64,000 nt of DNA from a bacterium. GTDB lineage: Bacteria > Zhuqueibacterota > QNDG01 > JAFGCO01. This document shows, piece by piece, positions 18,710-27,663 of this stretch. Position 1 is the first letter of the stretch. The number at the start of each line of letters is the position of its first letter. The position numbers were made by a program, and so were the translations under genes. The DNA is taken from positions 1 to 64,000 of the forward strand of contig JAFGCO010000063.1 of NCBI GenBank assembly GCA_016932575.1, read 5' to 3'. Under the pieces are notes generated by a model that searched no databases, was not told the origin of the DNA, and saw nothing but the letters and a program-made list of their open reading frames with translations.

Positions 18710-21589
18710 ATGAGAAAATGCATGATTCCTGTTTTTTTCTGCATCATTTCATATTCTCTTTGCTTCGGCTCTGAAAAACCTGAAATTTTTGTACAGATGG
18801 GGCATACAGAAGAAGTAGAAGCCATGGATTTAAGCCCCGATGGCAGATATGCTTTATCCGCGATACATAAGACAATCTATATATGGGAGGTTGAAACAGG
18901 GCGATTGGTGAACCTGTTTGACAAACATAAAGGATCGGTCAGATCAATCCAATTTAGTCCTGACGGAGAAAAGGTGTTATCTCTGGGTCAATATATCTAT
19001 TTGTGGGATTTTCATAGCAGAGAAGTCATTCATCTGTTTAAAGTAGAGGCCTTTAAAAAATTCTATTGTGCCTTTTTCAGCCCTGATGGTGATAAGATAT
19101 TGGCTCCCAATAACGAAGGTGACATGGCTCCGAAAGTCTGGGATGTCGAATCCGGGCAGGAATTAAAACCCTGGAAAGGCTATGAGGATGTGATGTCAAT
19201 ATATTATGATCCTGCCAGGAAATGGCTCATTACCAAATATAACCGCCAGATAAAGATAATGAATTGTGCAAGCAGACAAGTTATCCATTCATTTGATGAA
19301 CCTTTTTTCATACTGGATGTCTCACAAAATGACCAATTATTAAGACTGGATGGATTATGGGATATTGATACATGGAAGCAACTGCATAAACTTGAATTCA
19401 ATCGAAGTCAATTCCGTGACTTTAAAGGATATTCCACCGGATGTTTCAGCGCAGACGGAAACTCTATTATCCTGTGTGCGTCGGTAGGTTTTACAACTGG
19501 ACGTAATGCTGTCGTTCAAAATAAAGGTTATATTTTTGTATATGATGTGAATACGCTGGAACTCACAAGTGCTGTCCCTGTTCGTGATTGTGCAATTAGT
19601 CATATCAGGCCTGCATCTGATGGACGCCGTGTGCTTGTGAGCGGATATGGAAGGATGAATACCGGACTGATGCTCTTGGTGGACCTGAAAACGGGTCAGG
19701 TAGTGAGCCGTTTTGATGGTGCCAGTCATAAATCTCGAGCAATTTCCATCAGCTCCGATAGCCGATTGATGGCAACAGGCGGTGATGATGGGTTTATTCA
19801 TCTTTGGAGTCTGGAGAGTGGGCAGAAACTGAATAGCAAGGAAATGGTCCATCAATTCGGGATTTATATGATCAGTGATCTGGCTTTCTCATCTGACGGG
19901 AGTCAAATATTTTGGGATGCACTGGCTTCAAACTGGGGTTCATGGGATTTATACGAGAACAGTGAGATTCTTAAATATAAAAATAACAAGTTATTTGAAA
20001 AAAATCTAAAACAAAATCAGAAGTTGTTCAGATATCAAAGCCGTGTTGTGAATAAAAGAGAACGGAATGTAAAAAAAGGTTTAAAGCTTCAAGTATGGCC
20101 CCAGGATGTTTTAAGAATTAAATACACAAAAACCGAGAAAGAGACACTATTAAAACAATGGGGAGGCGTTTCTTGTGCACAATTTTATCCGGCCGGTGAT
20201 AAAATTATAACAGGAAGTCAGTCTGGTGCAACCATAAAACTCTGGGATGCAAAATCAGGCCAGGAGTTGGTAACCTTTTATGTCCTGCCTGATGGCGAAT
20301 GGGTATCCATGACGCCCGAGGGATATTTTAATGCGTCTGAAAACGGTTCAAAATATATTCACTGCAGGATTGGTGATAAACTCTACAGCATCGATCAGTT
20401 TTTCGAACAGTTCTACAGGCCGGATATTGTGGCCGAAGTACTGGAGAAAGGGAAACAGGCGCCCCAAATCGCAGAAATTCCCCAGGCGGATCCGGATAAA
20501 CTGGTCACTCTGGATAAACCAGTCAGGCTGCCGCCTGAGGTACGCATCGTTTCCCCCCATGTTGGGGATGTTTTCGAAAAGCAGGAAGTCGATGTCACGG
20601 TGGAGGTGAGGGATATGGGAGGCGGCATTGATGAAGTGCGCTTGTTTCAGAACGGCAAGTGGGTGGCCGGCGAAGAACGCGGCATACGGGTCACGCCTCA
20701 GTCGGATGTGCTCATAAAAACCTGTCGGCTTTTATTGCTGGAAGGAGAGAATCGAATCAGGGTTTTGGCTTTCAGCAGTGACCGTATTGAGAGCAATGCC
20801 GATAATATCACCATCCTGCTCAAGGGACCGGAGAGAACCACGGATTTGTGGCTGTTGACTGTGGGCATTAATGCCTATCAGAATTCAGCACTGAATCTGA
20901 ATTACGCCGAACCCGATGCACACGCGATTCATTCGTATTTTGAAACCAAAGCGGAAAAGCTGTTTCGATCCTTTCATCCGCTTGTCTGTTTAAATCAGCA
21001 GGCCACCAGACAGGGTATTCTGTCGCAGTTTGAAATGCTTGAATCCCGGAGCCGGCCGGAGGATCTGGTCATCGTCTATCTGGCCGGTCACGGTGATGCG
21101 CTTGGTGAGGAGTGGTACTTTATTCCTCATGATCTGGTTTATCCCGAGAATGGAGATCAGCTCAGGGCAACAGGCCTTTCAGCCTCTGAAATTTCGGACA
21201 TCATGACACGGATCAGGGCGCAGAAGATCCTGATGCTGGTGGATGCATGTAAATCAGGGCAGGTGCTGGTTGCTTTCCGCGGACTGACCGAACGTAAGGC
21301 CCTGCTGCAGCTGGCCCGTTCTTCGGGGACCTATGTGGTGGCAGCCACGACCAGTGAGCAACTGGCTACGGAGTTTCAGGAGCTCGGGCATGGTGTGTTT
21401 ACCTATACACTGCTGCAAGGGCTGAAGGGCGAAGCGGATGGAAGTCCCAAGGACGGACGGGTGACTGTTGAAGAGCTTTCTGCGTATATCAAGGGCACCC
21501 TGCCCGAATTGACGCAGAAATACCGGGGCCAGGCCCAGTATCCGACGAGCAAGGGAACAGGCATGGATTTTCCGCTGATGGTGGAGTAA
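18710..21589 (+). CDS. Exported WD40-propeller protein with caspase-like (C14) domain
   Basis: Three ATGs lie close together. The one at 18710 is 9 bases after GGGAGG and best placed. A signal peptide is followed by one WD40 propeller region (residues ~25-545), the TPEGYFNASENG linker, an Ig-like/DUF-type strand region (VRIVSPHVGDVFEKQEVDVTVEVRD begins it, ~620-715) and a caspase-like domain (~725-950). The dyad is His794 in LAGHGDAL and Cys847 in VDACKSGQ. This protease domain is clearly different from those at 11787 and 21615 (DACKSG rather than DTCESG; no full EF-hand loop). The 959-residue product is separated by only 25 bases from the next caspase gene, so the two are probably co-transcribed. 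Confidence 0.85.
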   Translation: MRKCMIPVFFCIISYSLCFGSEKPEIFVQMGHTEEVEAMDLSPDGRYALSAIHKTIYIWEVETGRLVNLFDKHKGSVRSIQFSPDGEKVLSLGQYIYLWDFHSREVIHLFKVEAFKKFYCAFFSPDGDKILAPNNEGDMAPKVWDVESGQELKPWKGYEDVMSIYYDPARKWLITKYNRQIKIMNCASRQVIHSFDEPFFILDVSQNDQLLRLDGLWDIDTWKQLHKLEFNRSQFRDFKGYSTGCFSADGNSIILCASVGFTTGRNAVVQNKGYIFVYDVNTLELTSAVPVRDCAISHIRPASDGRRVLVSGYGRMNTGLMLLVDLKTGQVVSRFDGASHKSRAISISSDSRLMATGGDDGFIHLWSLESGQKLNSKEMVHQFGIYMISDLAFSSDGSQIFWDALASNWGSWDLYENSEILKYKNNKLFEKNLKQNQKLFRYQSRVVNKRERNVKKGLKLQVWPQDVLRIKYTKTEKETLLKQWGGVSCAQFYPAGDKIITGSQSGATIKLWDAKSGQELVTFYVLPDGEWVSMTPEGYFNASENGSKYIHCRIGDKLYSIDQFFEQFYRPDIVAEVLEKGKQAPQIAEIPQADPDKLVTLDKPVRLPPEVRIVSPHVGDVFEKQEVDVTVEVRDMGGGIDEVRLFQNGKWVAGEERGIRVTPQSDVLIKTCRLLLLEGENRIRVLAFSSDRIESNADNITILLKGPERTTDLWLLTVGINAYQNSALNLNYAEPDAHAIHSYFETKAEKLFRSFHPLVCLNQQATRQGILSQFEMLESRSRPEDLVIVYLAGHGDALGEEWYFIPHDLVYPENGDQLRATGLSASEISDIMTRIRAQKILMLVDACKSGQVLVAFRGLTERKALLQLARSSGTYVVAATTSEQLATEFQELGHGVFTYTLLQGLKGEADGSPKDGRVTVEELSAYIKGTLPELTQKYRGQAQYPTSKGTGMDFPLMVE

Positions 21590-21614
21590 ATCGTGAAATA
21601 AATGGGGGTGTCTG

Positions 21615-24600
21615 ATGTGTTTTAGAAAAATTTTGATCATCAGCCTTTTTATTTTTCAGATTGTCTGTGCAGGACAATCAATACCGGTTCATCGGGAAAA
21701 GGTTCCTTTTGATCTGGTTGTTCAACATGGTCACAGCGAGTTGGTGAAAAAGATGGCTATTGGACCGAATGGTCGTATAACAGTAACTGCCAGTGATGAT
21801 GGTACCATTAAACAATGGGATATTCAAACTGGCAAAATGTTGCGTACCTACATCGTGAATGAAAAGGAATTTTCTGCCTATGATGTGGTTATTGATCCAA
21901 AAGGGAAATACATCATTTCACCGGCGAGAAGAGAAAGTTATGAGTATTATCTAAAAAAATGGGATCTGAAAACAGGGAAGCTTTTATACCCTTTAAATCC
22001 TGATGGTATTGAATTTCAAAATGATATTGATCAAATAAGTATTTCCCCCGATGGAAATTTTATCATAATCTATAGTATTTCAAAGTACTTAAAGATATTA
22101 GACATTGAAACATGCAAATCCCTTTGGGAAATAGGGATGGACGATAAAACTAAAAATGTTTATGGTTTTTCAGTCGACCCAAGCGGACAATATATAATAA
22201 CTAACCTTTATCTTCATGGCAAGAAATCAATACAAATCAGAGAATTGGCGACAGGTAAACTATCTCATACAATAGAATCAAACATCGAAGAACTCAACAA
22301 TATTGATATTAAATTTGATCCCTCAGGCAAATACTTTATCGTTTCAGGTACAATAGATAGGTATCTTCCCGAAAATGACATATTATCCATTTCTGTATGG
22401 AATTTTCAAGATGTTAAAAGACTATATTCAATCGATTTGGAATTCGCCGGAAATGCGCCTGTTGTTTTTCACCCATCACAGGAAATGATGATTGTGCCTG
22501 ATGTAAAGAACAGTGAATTCATGGTAGTAGAAATCGGTAATGGAGAAGTGAAAAGAAAGTGGAAATACGAGAAGAAACTAAAGACGCTTTATTTCGATAA
22601 AAGTGGTCACTATTTGATGTCCAATTGTACCACTACCAGTAATCGGTATATGAGGCTTTGGGATTATACAACGGGTGATCTGTTAATAATATCCCCCATC
22701 CAAAATTATTATGATCCATTTGAGGAAGCTCTGTTTGATCCCACAGGAGAATACATCCTCTATAGAGGGAATAAATCGCTGACGGTAATTAGGTTGACAG
22801 ATCTTAAAATAATAAAACAAATAAGAATAATACCCGCATGGCTGCACCATATAGCAGCCAGAGACACCAGCGGTCAGTTTTTATATTCATATTTTACACC
22901 AGGACACGTCGGTGAAGATTTTTTGAATAAATGGGAATTGCCGTCTTTAAAAATGGTTAAAAGTATGAGATCAAGATGGTTTCGGACAGATCACCTTCCT
23001 GTTGATCCTGATGCAGAAACTGTATTCACATATGCTGAATTGTATGATTCTGCTCTGGTTTATAACCTGGAATCGGGAGAAATAGTGAAAAAATTGGGTG
23101 GAAACCTAAGGGAAAAGGGATCCTGGATAGGTGATGGTTTGGTAGAAGTCGATCCATTAGGTGAGTTTGTTTTCTGCGCATTTGAAGACCGTATTTATAA
23201 ATGGCATATTGATACGGGTGAATTGGTCAAGACGATAAAACTGCCCGAAAAAGTAAAAATTCCAGGTTATAAAAAACCACAGAAACGATATAACAATTGT
23301 CTCGCAATTGATCCGACGAGAAAATGGATTATACTCACATATTCAGATGTTATAGATATTTATAAGTTTAAATCAGGTAAATTACACAAAAGAATTTTTA
23401 CTTATTTTGAACCTGTTTCCCACTCCAACAATTGTCTTGCCATTGATCCTAATGGCGAATTTATTGTGACTTCTTCAGGATCCCACAATCTTCGATCATG
23501 GCGTTTAAACGATGGCCAAATCATGAATTCAAAATATTTTAAAGGATTTAGTTCTATCAAGCAAATGGCTATTGATTCATCTGGTCAATTACTTATTGCC
23601 GGACATGATGATGGCATTATTTCGATATGGGATGCAAATACACTCGAACATGTAAACACTAAATTTGAACATACAGATCTAATAGGATCGATTCTATTTA
23701 TACAAAATACAAATATCATGATTACAACAAGTGATGATCAAACAGCCAAAATGTGGAATTTAAATACATGGGAACATGTGACATTAATTGGTAATCAAGC
23801 AGGCTGGATTGTTTACACCCCAGACGGTTATTTCGACGCCTCCCCACATGGGGGTGATATGGTAGCTATGGTCAGTGGTTTGGAAGCCTTTGGTGTAGAC
23901 CAGTTCGCGGTGCGAAATAACCGGCCGGATATTATTCTCAAAAGGATGGGCATGGGCAGTCAGGAACTGATCGACCACTATTACGCCCAATACAAACGCC
24001 GTATCCGCCGATTAGGGATTACAGAAGAACAACTCAGCAGTGATCTGCACGTGCCCGAAGCGGAGATACTGGAATCCAAACAAGACGGAAAATTCGTTTC
24101 TGTTCGATTTGCATTGAATGATGACCAATACCCTATCAAACGCTACAATATTTATGTCAACGACGTCCCTCTCTTTGGAGGTTACGGAAAAGAGGTCTCC
24201 GGCCGTTCAGTCCAGAAAACCGAAAGTGTGGAACTCACAACCGGCACAAATAAAATCGAAGTGAGCTGTTTCAATACAGCAGGCGCGGAATCATTCCGGG
24301 CCATCACATATGCCGAGCATCAGGAAGAAGTGCAGCCGGATTTGTACTTCCTTGCTTTCGGCGTCTCCCAATATCAAAATTCCGATCTGAATTTGAGTTA
24401 TGCCCACAAAGATGCGCTGGATCTGGCAGACGCATTTCAGGGCTTGTCTGGCCAATTCGGAACGGTGAATGTCAAAACATACACAGACGATCAGGTCACT
24501 GTTCAGAATATCCAAAATGCAAAAGATTTCCTGAAAGGTGCCAAAACCGATGACATATTCGTGCTTTTTATCGCCGGTCACGGTATGTATTCTCAGGGTG

Positions 24601-25181
24601 ATGATGCCACCTACTACTACCTGACCCACAACACCGATATTGCCAATCTGTCCCAAACGGCAGCCGATTTTGATCTGATTGAGGGTCTGCTGCAGGGCAT
24701 CAAATCCAGAAAGAAGCTGTTTTTGATGGATACCTGCGAATCGGGTGAAATTGATGAGGAGAAACAGAGTACTTATTATGCGCTGGCAGATTCCAGAGGA
24801 ATCAAGGCCAGAACGTCCAGAGCCGTGGTGTTTAAGGAAAGAACCGAACAACACAAACGCTCGTATCTGTACCAGAAAGACCGGTACATCTACAACGATC
24901 TGATCCGCCGATCCGGAGCCATTGTATTTTCATCTTCACGTGGCGGCGAGTTTTCCTATGAGAGCGATGCTGTACAGAACGGGCTGTTTACCGAAGAAAT
25001 TCTTAAGTGTCTGACTGAGGGCGTTGGAGATTCGGATGGCAACGGAATCGTGTCCACCGATGAACTCCGGGATCATGTATCCAGAGCCGTAGCAGAATCC
25101 ACAGAAGACGCTCAGCATCCCACCGTGGACCGGGATAATATTTATCAGAAATTCGGATTTCCAGTGAGTAAAGAAAAATGA
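21615..25181 (+). CDS. Exported WD40-propeller protein with caspase-like (C14) domain
   Basis: The start follows GGGGGTG and begins a short signal peptide (MCFRKILIISLFIFQIVCAG). Residues ~30-730 are WD40-like repeats forming probably two propellers. The linker YTPDGYFDASPHGGD and the region NRPDIILKRMGMGSQE are nearly identical to those of the gene at 11787. The caspase domain has His989 in IAGHGMYS and Cys1041 in MDTCESGE, followed by a canonical EF-hand loop (DSDGNGIVSTDE). Protein similarity to 11787 is very high over the last ~450 residues, but the DNA differs at many silent positions. This points to an old duplication kept under selection. The propeller halves are far less alike, suggesting different ligands feeding one protease type. 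Confidence 0.85.
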   Translation: MCFRKILIISLFIFQIVCAGQSIPVHREKVPFDLVVQHGHSELVKKMAIGPNGRITVTASDDGTIKQWDIQTGKMLRTYIVNEKEFSAYDVVIDPKGKYIISPARRESYEYYLKKWDLKTGKLLYPLNPDGIEFQNDIDQISISPDGNFIIIYSISKYLKILDIETCKSLWEIGMDDKTKNVYGFSVDPSGQYIITNLYLHGKKSIQIRELATGKLSHTIESNIEELNNIDIKFDPSGKYFIVSGTIDRYLPENDILSISVWNFQDVKRLYSIDLEFAGNAPVVFHPSQEMMIVPDVKNSEFMVVEIGNGEVKRKWKYEKKLKTLYFDKSGHYLMSNCTTTSNRYMRLWDYTTGDLLIISPIQNYYDPFEEALFDPTGEYILYRGNKSLTVIRLTDLKIIKQIRIIPAWLHHIAARDTSGQFLYSYFTPGHVGEDFLNKWELPSLKMVKSMRSRWFRTDHLPVDPDAETVFTYAELYDSALVYNLESGEIVKKLGGNLREKGSWIGDGLVEVDPLGEFVFCAFEDRIYKWHIDTGELVKTIKLPEKVKIPGYKKPQKRYNNCLAIDPTRKWIILTYSDVIDIYKFKSGKLHKRIFTYFEPVSHSNNCLAIDPNGEFIVTSSGSHNLRSWRLNDGQIMNSKYFKGFSSIKQMAIDSSGQLLIAGHDDGIISIWDANTLEHVNTKFEHTDLIGSILFIQNTNIMITTSDDQTAKMWNLNTWEHVTLIGNQAGWIVYTPDGYFDASPHGGDMVAMVSGLEAFGVDQFAVRNNRPDIILKRMGMGSQELIDHYYAQYKRRIRRLGITEEQLSSDLHVPEAEILESKQDGKFVSVRFALNDDQYPIKRYNIYVNDVPLFGGYGKEVSGRSVQKTESVELTTGTNKIEVSCFNTAGAESFRAITYAEHQEEVQPDLYFLAFGVSQYQNSDLNLSYAHKDALDLADAFQGLSGQFGTVNVKTYTDDQVTVQNIQNAKDFLKGAKTDDIFVLFIAGHGMYSQGDDATYYYLTHNTDIANLSQTAADFDLIEGLLQGIKSRKKLFLMDTCESGEIDEEKQSTYYALADSRGIKARTSRAVVFKERTEQHKRSYLYQKDRYIYNDLIRRSGAIVFSSSRGGEFSYESDAVQNGLFTEEILKCLTEGVGDSDGNGIVSTDELRDHVSRAVAESTEDAQHPTVDRDNIYQKFGFPVSKEK

Positions 25182-25204
25182 GAAACGGAGTTTCTCTGAA
25201 AAAT

Positions 25205-25234
25205 CTCGTTCCCAAACCGGAGTTTGGGAACGAG
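25205..25234. repeat. Perfect 13-bp inverted repeat between convergent genes
   Basis: CTCGTTCCCAAAC (25205-25217) pairs with GTTTGGGAACGAG (25222-25234) around CGGA. It lies between the end of the WD40-caspase gene and the end of the opposing GH5 gene. It may serve as a bidirectional transcript end, though no long T-tract flanks it. Confidence 0.65.
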
Positions 25235-25242
25235 GGGAATCG

Positions 25243-25330
25243 GTCATCTCGAAGGAGTCTACCAAGGGTGGACGACTGAGAGATCTGAAAATGCTTACCT
25301 TAAAAGAACTCTCGCTCCGCTCGAGATGAC
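25243..25330. repeat. Dispersed palindrome, family A, copy 2
   Basis: The outer arms GTCATCTCGA (25243-25252) and TCGAGATGAC (25321-25330) match copy 1 at 16231-16308 exactly, as does GACTGAGAGATCT in the left half. The central bases differ. Presence downstream of two paralogous genes could reflect duplication of the whole unit or independent spread. Confidence 0.7.
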
Positions 25331-25471
25331 ACTTTTTATATAATACAAATGAATGCCATCTTGATTCCGATGTATCTGAAGAGAAATCTTTAAACAAAAA
25401 CAATACCTGTTTCGATGTCTTGTCAGCGGTTCTGAATTCCGGCGAAATCAAATGTGATATTCAAATCCATC

Positions 25472-26449
25472 TTATTTATTGAATCGCCGTATAAACTCCC
25501 TCGCTTTCACCCCCGATTCCGAAAGCTTATCCAAAGACCAGCCGCCTTTGGGATCCGCACCGGGTCTGAGAGCCGAACAGGTCTCCTGTTTATCCGAAAT
25601 CGACCATTTGACCCAGCTGATCTGATTTTTTCCCATCCAGTCGATCCAGAGATTCCATTCTTCCATATCCAGTTTATCCTGTCCGGATGAGTTGCAGCCG
25701 TCCGATTCAGAAACGAAAATAGGAATCCCTTTCGACAAAGCATAATCTCCCCGGTCTCTTAACCATTGCCGGTGAGTTACAGCGTAAAAATGCAAGGTAT
25801 ACATTAAATTTATATGTTCCCTGATCGGATCATCAGCCACAATATGCACATCCTGATCCCAGTGAGGATTTCCGATTAAAATAATATTGTCCGGATCATA
25901 CTGACGAATCGCTGTGATGAGTGTGTCAGAATAGGCTTTCACAAGGGCCCAATCCTGTCTGACAGGTTCATTATAAATTTCATAAATTATATTCGGATGC
26001 TCTCCATATGCCTTTGCCATGTCAATGAAGAAGGCTTTGGCTTCTTCTATATGATTTTCAGCGTGATGATCGTGCCAGTCGATGATCACATAAATTCCCT
26101 GGTCGATGCATGCTTCCACCACGGTTTTCATCAGGCCTTTGGCATGTTCCGGCATGTCCAGATAAGCGCTGTCCGGCTCAATGCCCATGGCTGCGCGAAG
26201 AACGGTAATCTTCCAATCATCCCGAAGCCATTTTACCGCATCCGCATTCCAGAATTTCGGCCACCAGTTATGCCAGCCCAAACTGACACCGCGCAGTACA
26301 ACCGGGTCGCCATTAGCATTCAACAGCCGGGTGCCTTTGACTGAAAGCCGGCCGTGCTGCTTGACAACCGACTTTTCATGGCAGAAGTTCAATATCAAAC
26401 CTCCGGTGATAAACAGTACTAAAAAGATAATGGGATAGTTATTTTTCAT
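25472..26449 (-). CDS. Glycoside hydrolase family 5 (cellulase-like endoglucanase)
   Basis: The 325-residue protein opens with a hydrophobic export segment (residues ~5-22) and reads as a GH5 (beta/alpha)8 barrel. VLRGVSLGWHNWW near residue 51 is the usual first strand. VIIDWHDHH (~121) holds the conserved histidines, IYEIYNEP contains the acid/base Glu161, and PIFVSESDG contains the nucleophile Glu248. GH5 enzymes hydrolyse beta-1,4-glucans or mannans with retention of configuration. A Cys at position 23 could suggest lipidation, but the residues before it do not form a good lipobox. It stands alone on the minus strand, convergent with the caspase gene and divergent from yciO. Confidence 0.88.
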   Translation of the reverse strand: MKNNYPIIFLVLFITGGLILNFCHEKSVVKQHGRLSVKGTRLLNANGDPVVLRGVSLGWHNWWPKFWNADAVKWLRDDWKITVLRAAMGIEPDSAYLDMPEHAKGLMKTVVEACIDQGIYVIIDWHDHHAENHIEEAKAFFIDMAKAYGEHPNIIYEIYNEPVRQDWALVKAYSDTLITAIRQYDPDNIILIGNPHWDQDVHIVADDPIREHINLMYTLHFYAVTHRQWLRDRGDYALSKGIPIFVSESDGCNSSGQDKLDMEEWNLWIDWMGKNQISWVKWSISDKQETCSALRPGADPKGGWSLDKLSESGVKAREFIRRFNK

Positions 26450-26818
26450 TTAAGTCTCTTTTTTAAATCAGCGCCTTAAAAACGTTGGGTCATTGTATCT
26501 TTGGACTATCGGGTTCCATAGATATTAGAATATTATCTCAATAAATATAAAATAAACAAAGTTTTTTCAGCAGGCAAATTAAAATTGCAATTTAACAAAT
26601 TTTAACATAATCAATATCTGATCAAAACAAATAATTTTCAACATAAGAAAAATAAAAAAAAATGATTTTTTGCTTGTAAATTTTAACGGGAATTTGTATT
26701 CTTGGATCGATTATCAATCAATTTGAGAACAGCAGATTCTGAGTGATCAATGCAATTTGAAATTTTATTATCAGAGGAGTATTATCGAGTTTAAAGGAAG
26801 CAGGAATTTTAAAAAATC
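26450..26818. other. AT-rich divergent intergenic region
   Basis: This 369-base region separates the divergent GH5 and yciO genes and must hold promoters for both. It is very AT-rich with runs of A. TTGCTT (26670-26675) and TGTATT (26695-26700) could be weak -35/-10 elements for yciO, with a long 19-base spacer. I see no gene and no convincing operator. Confidence 0.4.
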
Positions 26819-27430
26819 ATGACGCAATATTTTAAAATACACAATATCACTCCTCAGAATCGGCTAATTGAAAAAGCTGTGGATATTGTGCGTAACGGTG
26901 GTGTGATTGTATATCCAACAGATTCCACATATGCTTTAGGCTGTCATATGGAAGACAAGACTGCTTTACATCGCATCATCCGGATTCGCCATCTTGATGC
27001 AAAACATCATTTTACTCTGGTTTGCCGGGATTTATCTGAATTGTCAACATATGCCAGATTTGATACACCGGCGTATCGGTTTTTAAAATTTCATACACCG
27101 GGGCCCTATACGTTTATCCTTCCTGCAACCAGAGAAGTGCCAAGGCGATTGCTTCATCCCAAACAGAAAACCGTTGGCCTCAGGGTGCCTGATCATCCCA
27201 TTACTCATGCGCTGCTGGAATGTCTTAATGAACCCATGATGACTACCACACTGCTTCTTCCGGGAGAAGAGTATCCATTGAATGACGGAGAAATGATTCG
27301 GGACCGTTTGTTTCTGCAAGTTGATTTGGTGATTGACGGAGGGGCGTGCGGTACAGTACCGACAACACTTGTGGATCTTACAGGAGAAACTCCAATTCTG
27401 TTACGGGTAGGTAAGGGGGAGTTGGGATAA
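26819..27430 (+). CDS. yciO: YciO-type YrdC/Sua5-domain protein
   Basis: The 203-residue product aligns along its whole length with the YciO branch of the YrdC/Sua5 family. Shared landmarks are VIVYPTDSTYALGC near residue 30, RDLSELSTYA (~71), PGPYTFILPAT (~91), KTVGLRVPDHPI (~116) and PTTLVDLT near the end. YrdC/Sua5 proteins bind double-stranded RNA/tRNA and make threonylcarbamoyl-AMP for the t6A base of tRNA. The role of the YciO branch is less certain and it may be a paralogue of the essential TsaC. No signal peptide is present. It is the first gene to the right of the divergent region. Confidence 0.85.
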   Translation: MTQYFKIHNITPQNRLIEKAVDIVRNGGVIVYPTDSTYALGCHMEDKTALHRIIRIRHLDAKHHFTLVCRDLSELSTYARFDTPAYRFLKFHTPGPYTFILPATREVPRRLLHPKQKTVGLRVPDHPITHALLECLNEPMMTTTLLLPGEEYPLNDGEMIRDRLFLQVDLVIDGGACGTVPTTLVDLTGETPILLRVGKGELG

Positions 27431-27480
27431 AGGACCAGGAATCGGAATTGAAGAATTGATATTGGTATTGGGGAAAGATG

Positions 27481-27528
27481 GTAATAGGGTAATTGGGTAA
27501 TAGAGTAATTGGATAATTGGGTAACAAT
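27481..27528. repeat. Octamer tandem repeat (GTAATTGG-like, six units)
   Basis: Six adjacent 8-base units read GTAATAGG, GTAATTGG, GTAATAGA, GTAATTGG, ATAATTGG, GTAACAAT. They lie in the 233-base spacer between yciO and the sigma-54 activator gene. The surrounding bases (27420-27570) are also low in complexity. Confidence 0.6.
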
Positions 27529-27663
27529 ATATTGAATAAGTCGTTGTGTCATTGAGTCTTAGAGTCAAAAGTGGAAGAGTAGACAAATAATCATAGAAAA
27601 AATTAATTCCTCATTTAAAGTAAATCAGCGGGATGTTGTTAACAATATTAAAGGATTGATTTT

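Noticed and set aside
10636..25181. Cytoplasmic anti-phage conflict system built on caspases
   Set aside because: All five proteins start with signal peptides, and no nucleotide-sensing or effector-activating gene of known defence types is adjacent.
24291..25451. Minus-strand frames of 171 and 187 codons opposite the caspase domain
   Set aside because: They are shadows of a strongly conserved plus-strand coding region and contain no family motif.
26819..27430. Essential threonylcarbamoyl-AMP synthase TsaC/Sua5
   Set aside because: Whole-length similarity is to the YciO branch rather than TsaC, so the t6A role is not assigned.
27481..27528. Possible CRISPR array
   Set aside because: The units are 8 bases and directly adjacent, without spacers, and no cas gene is in the window.
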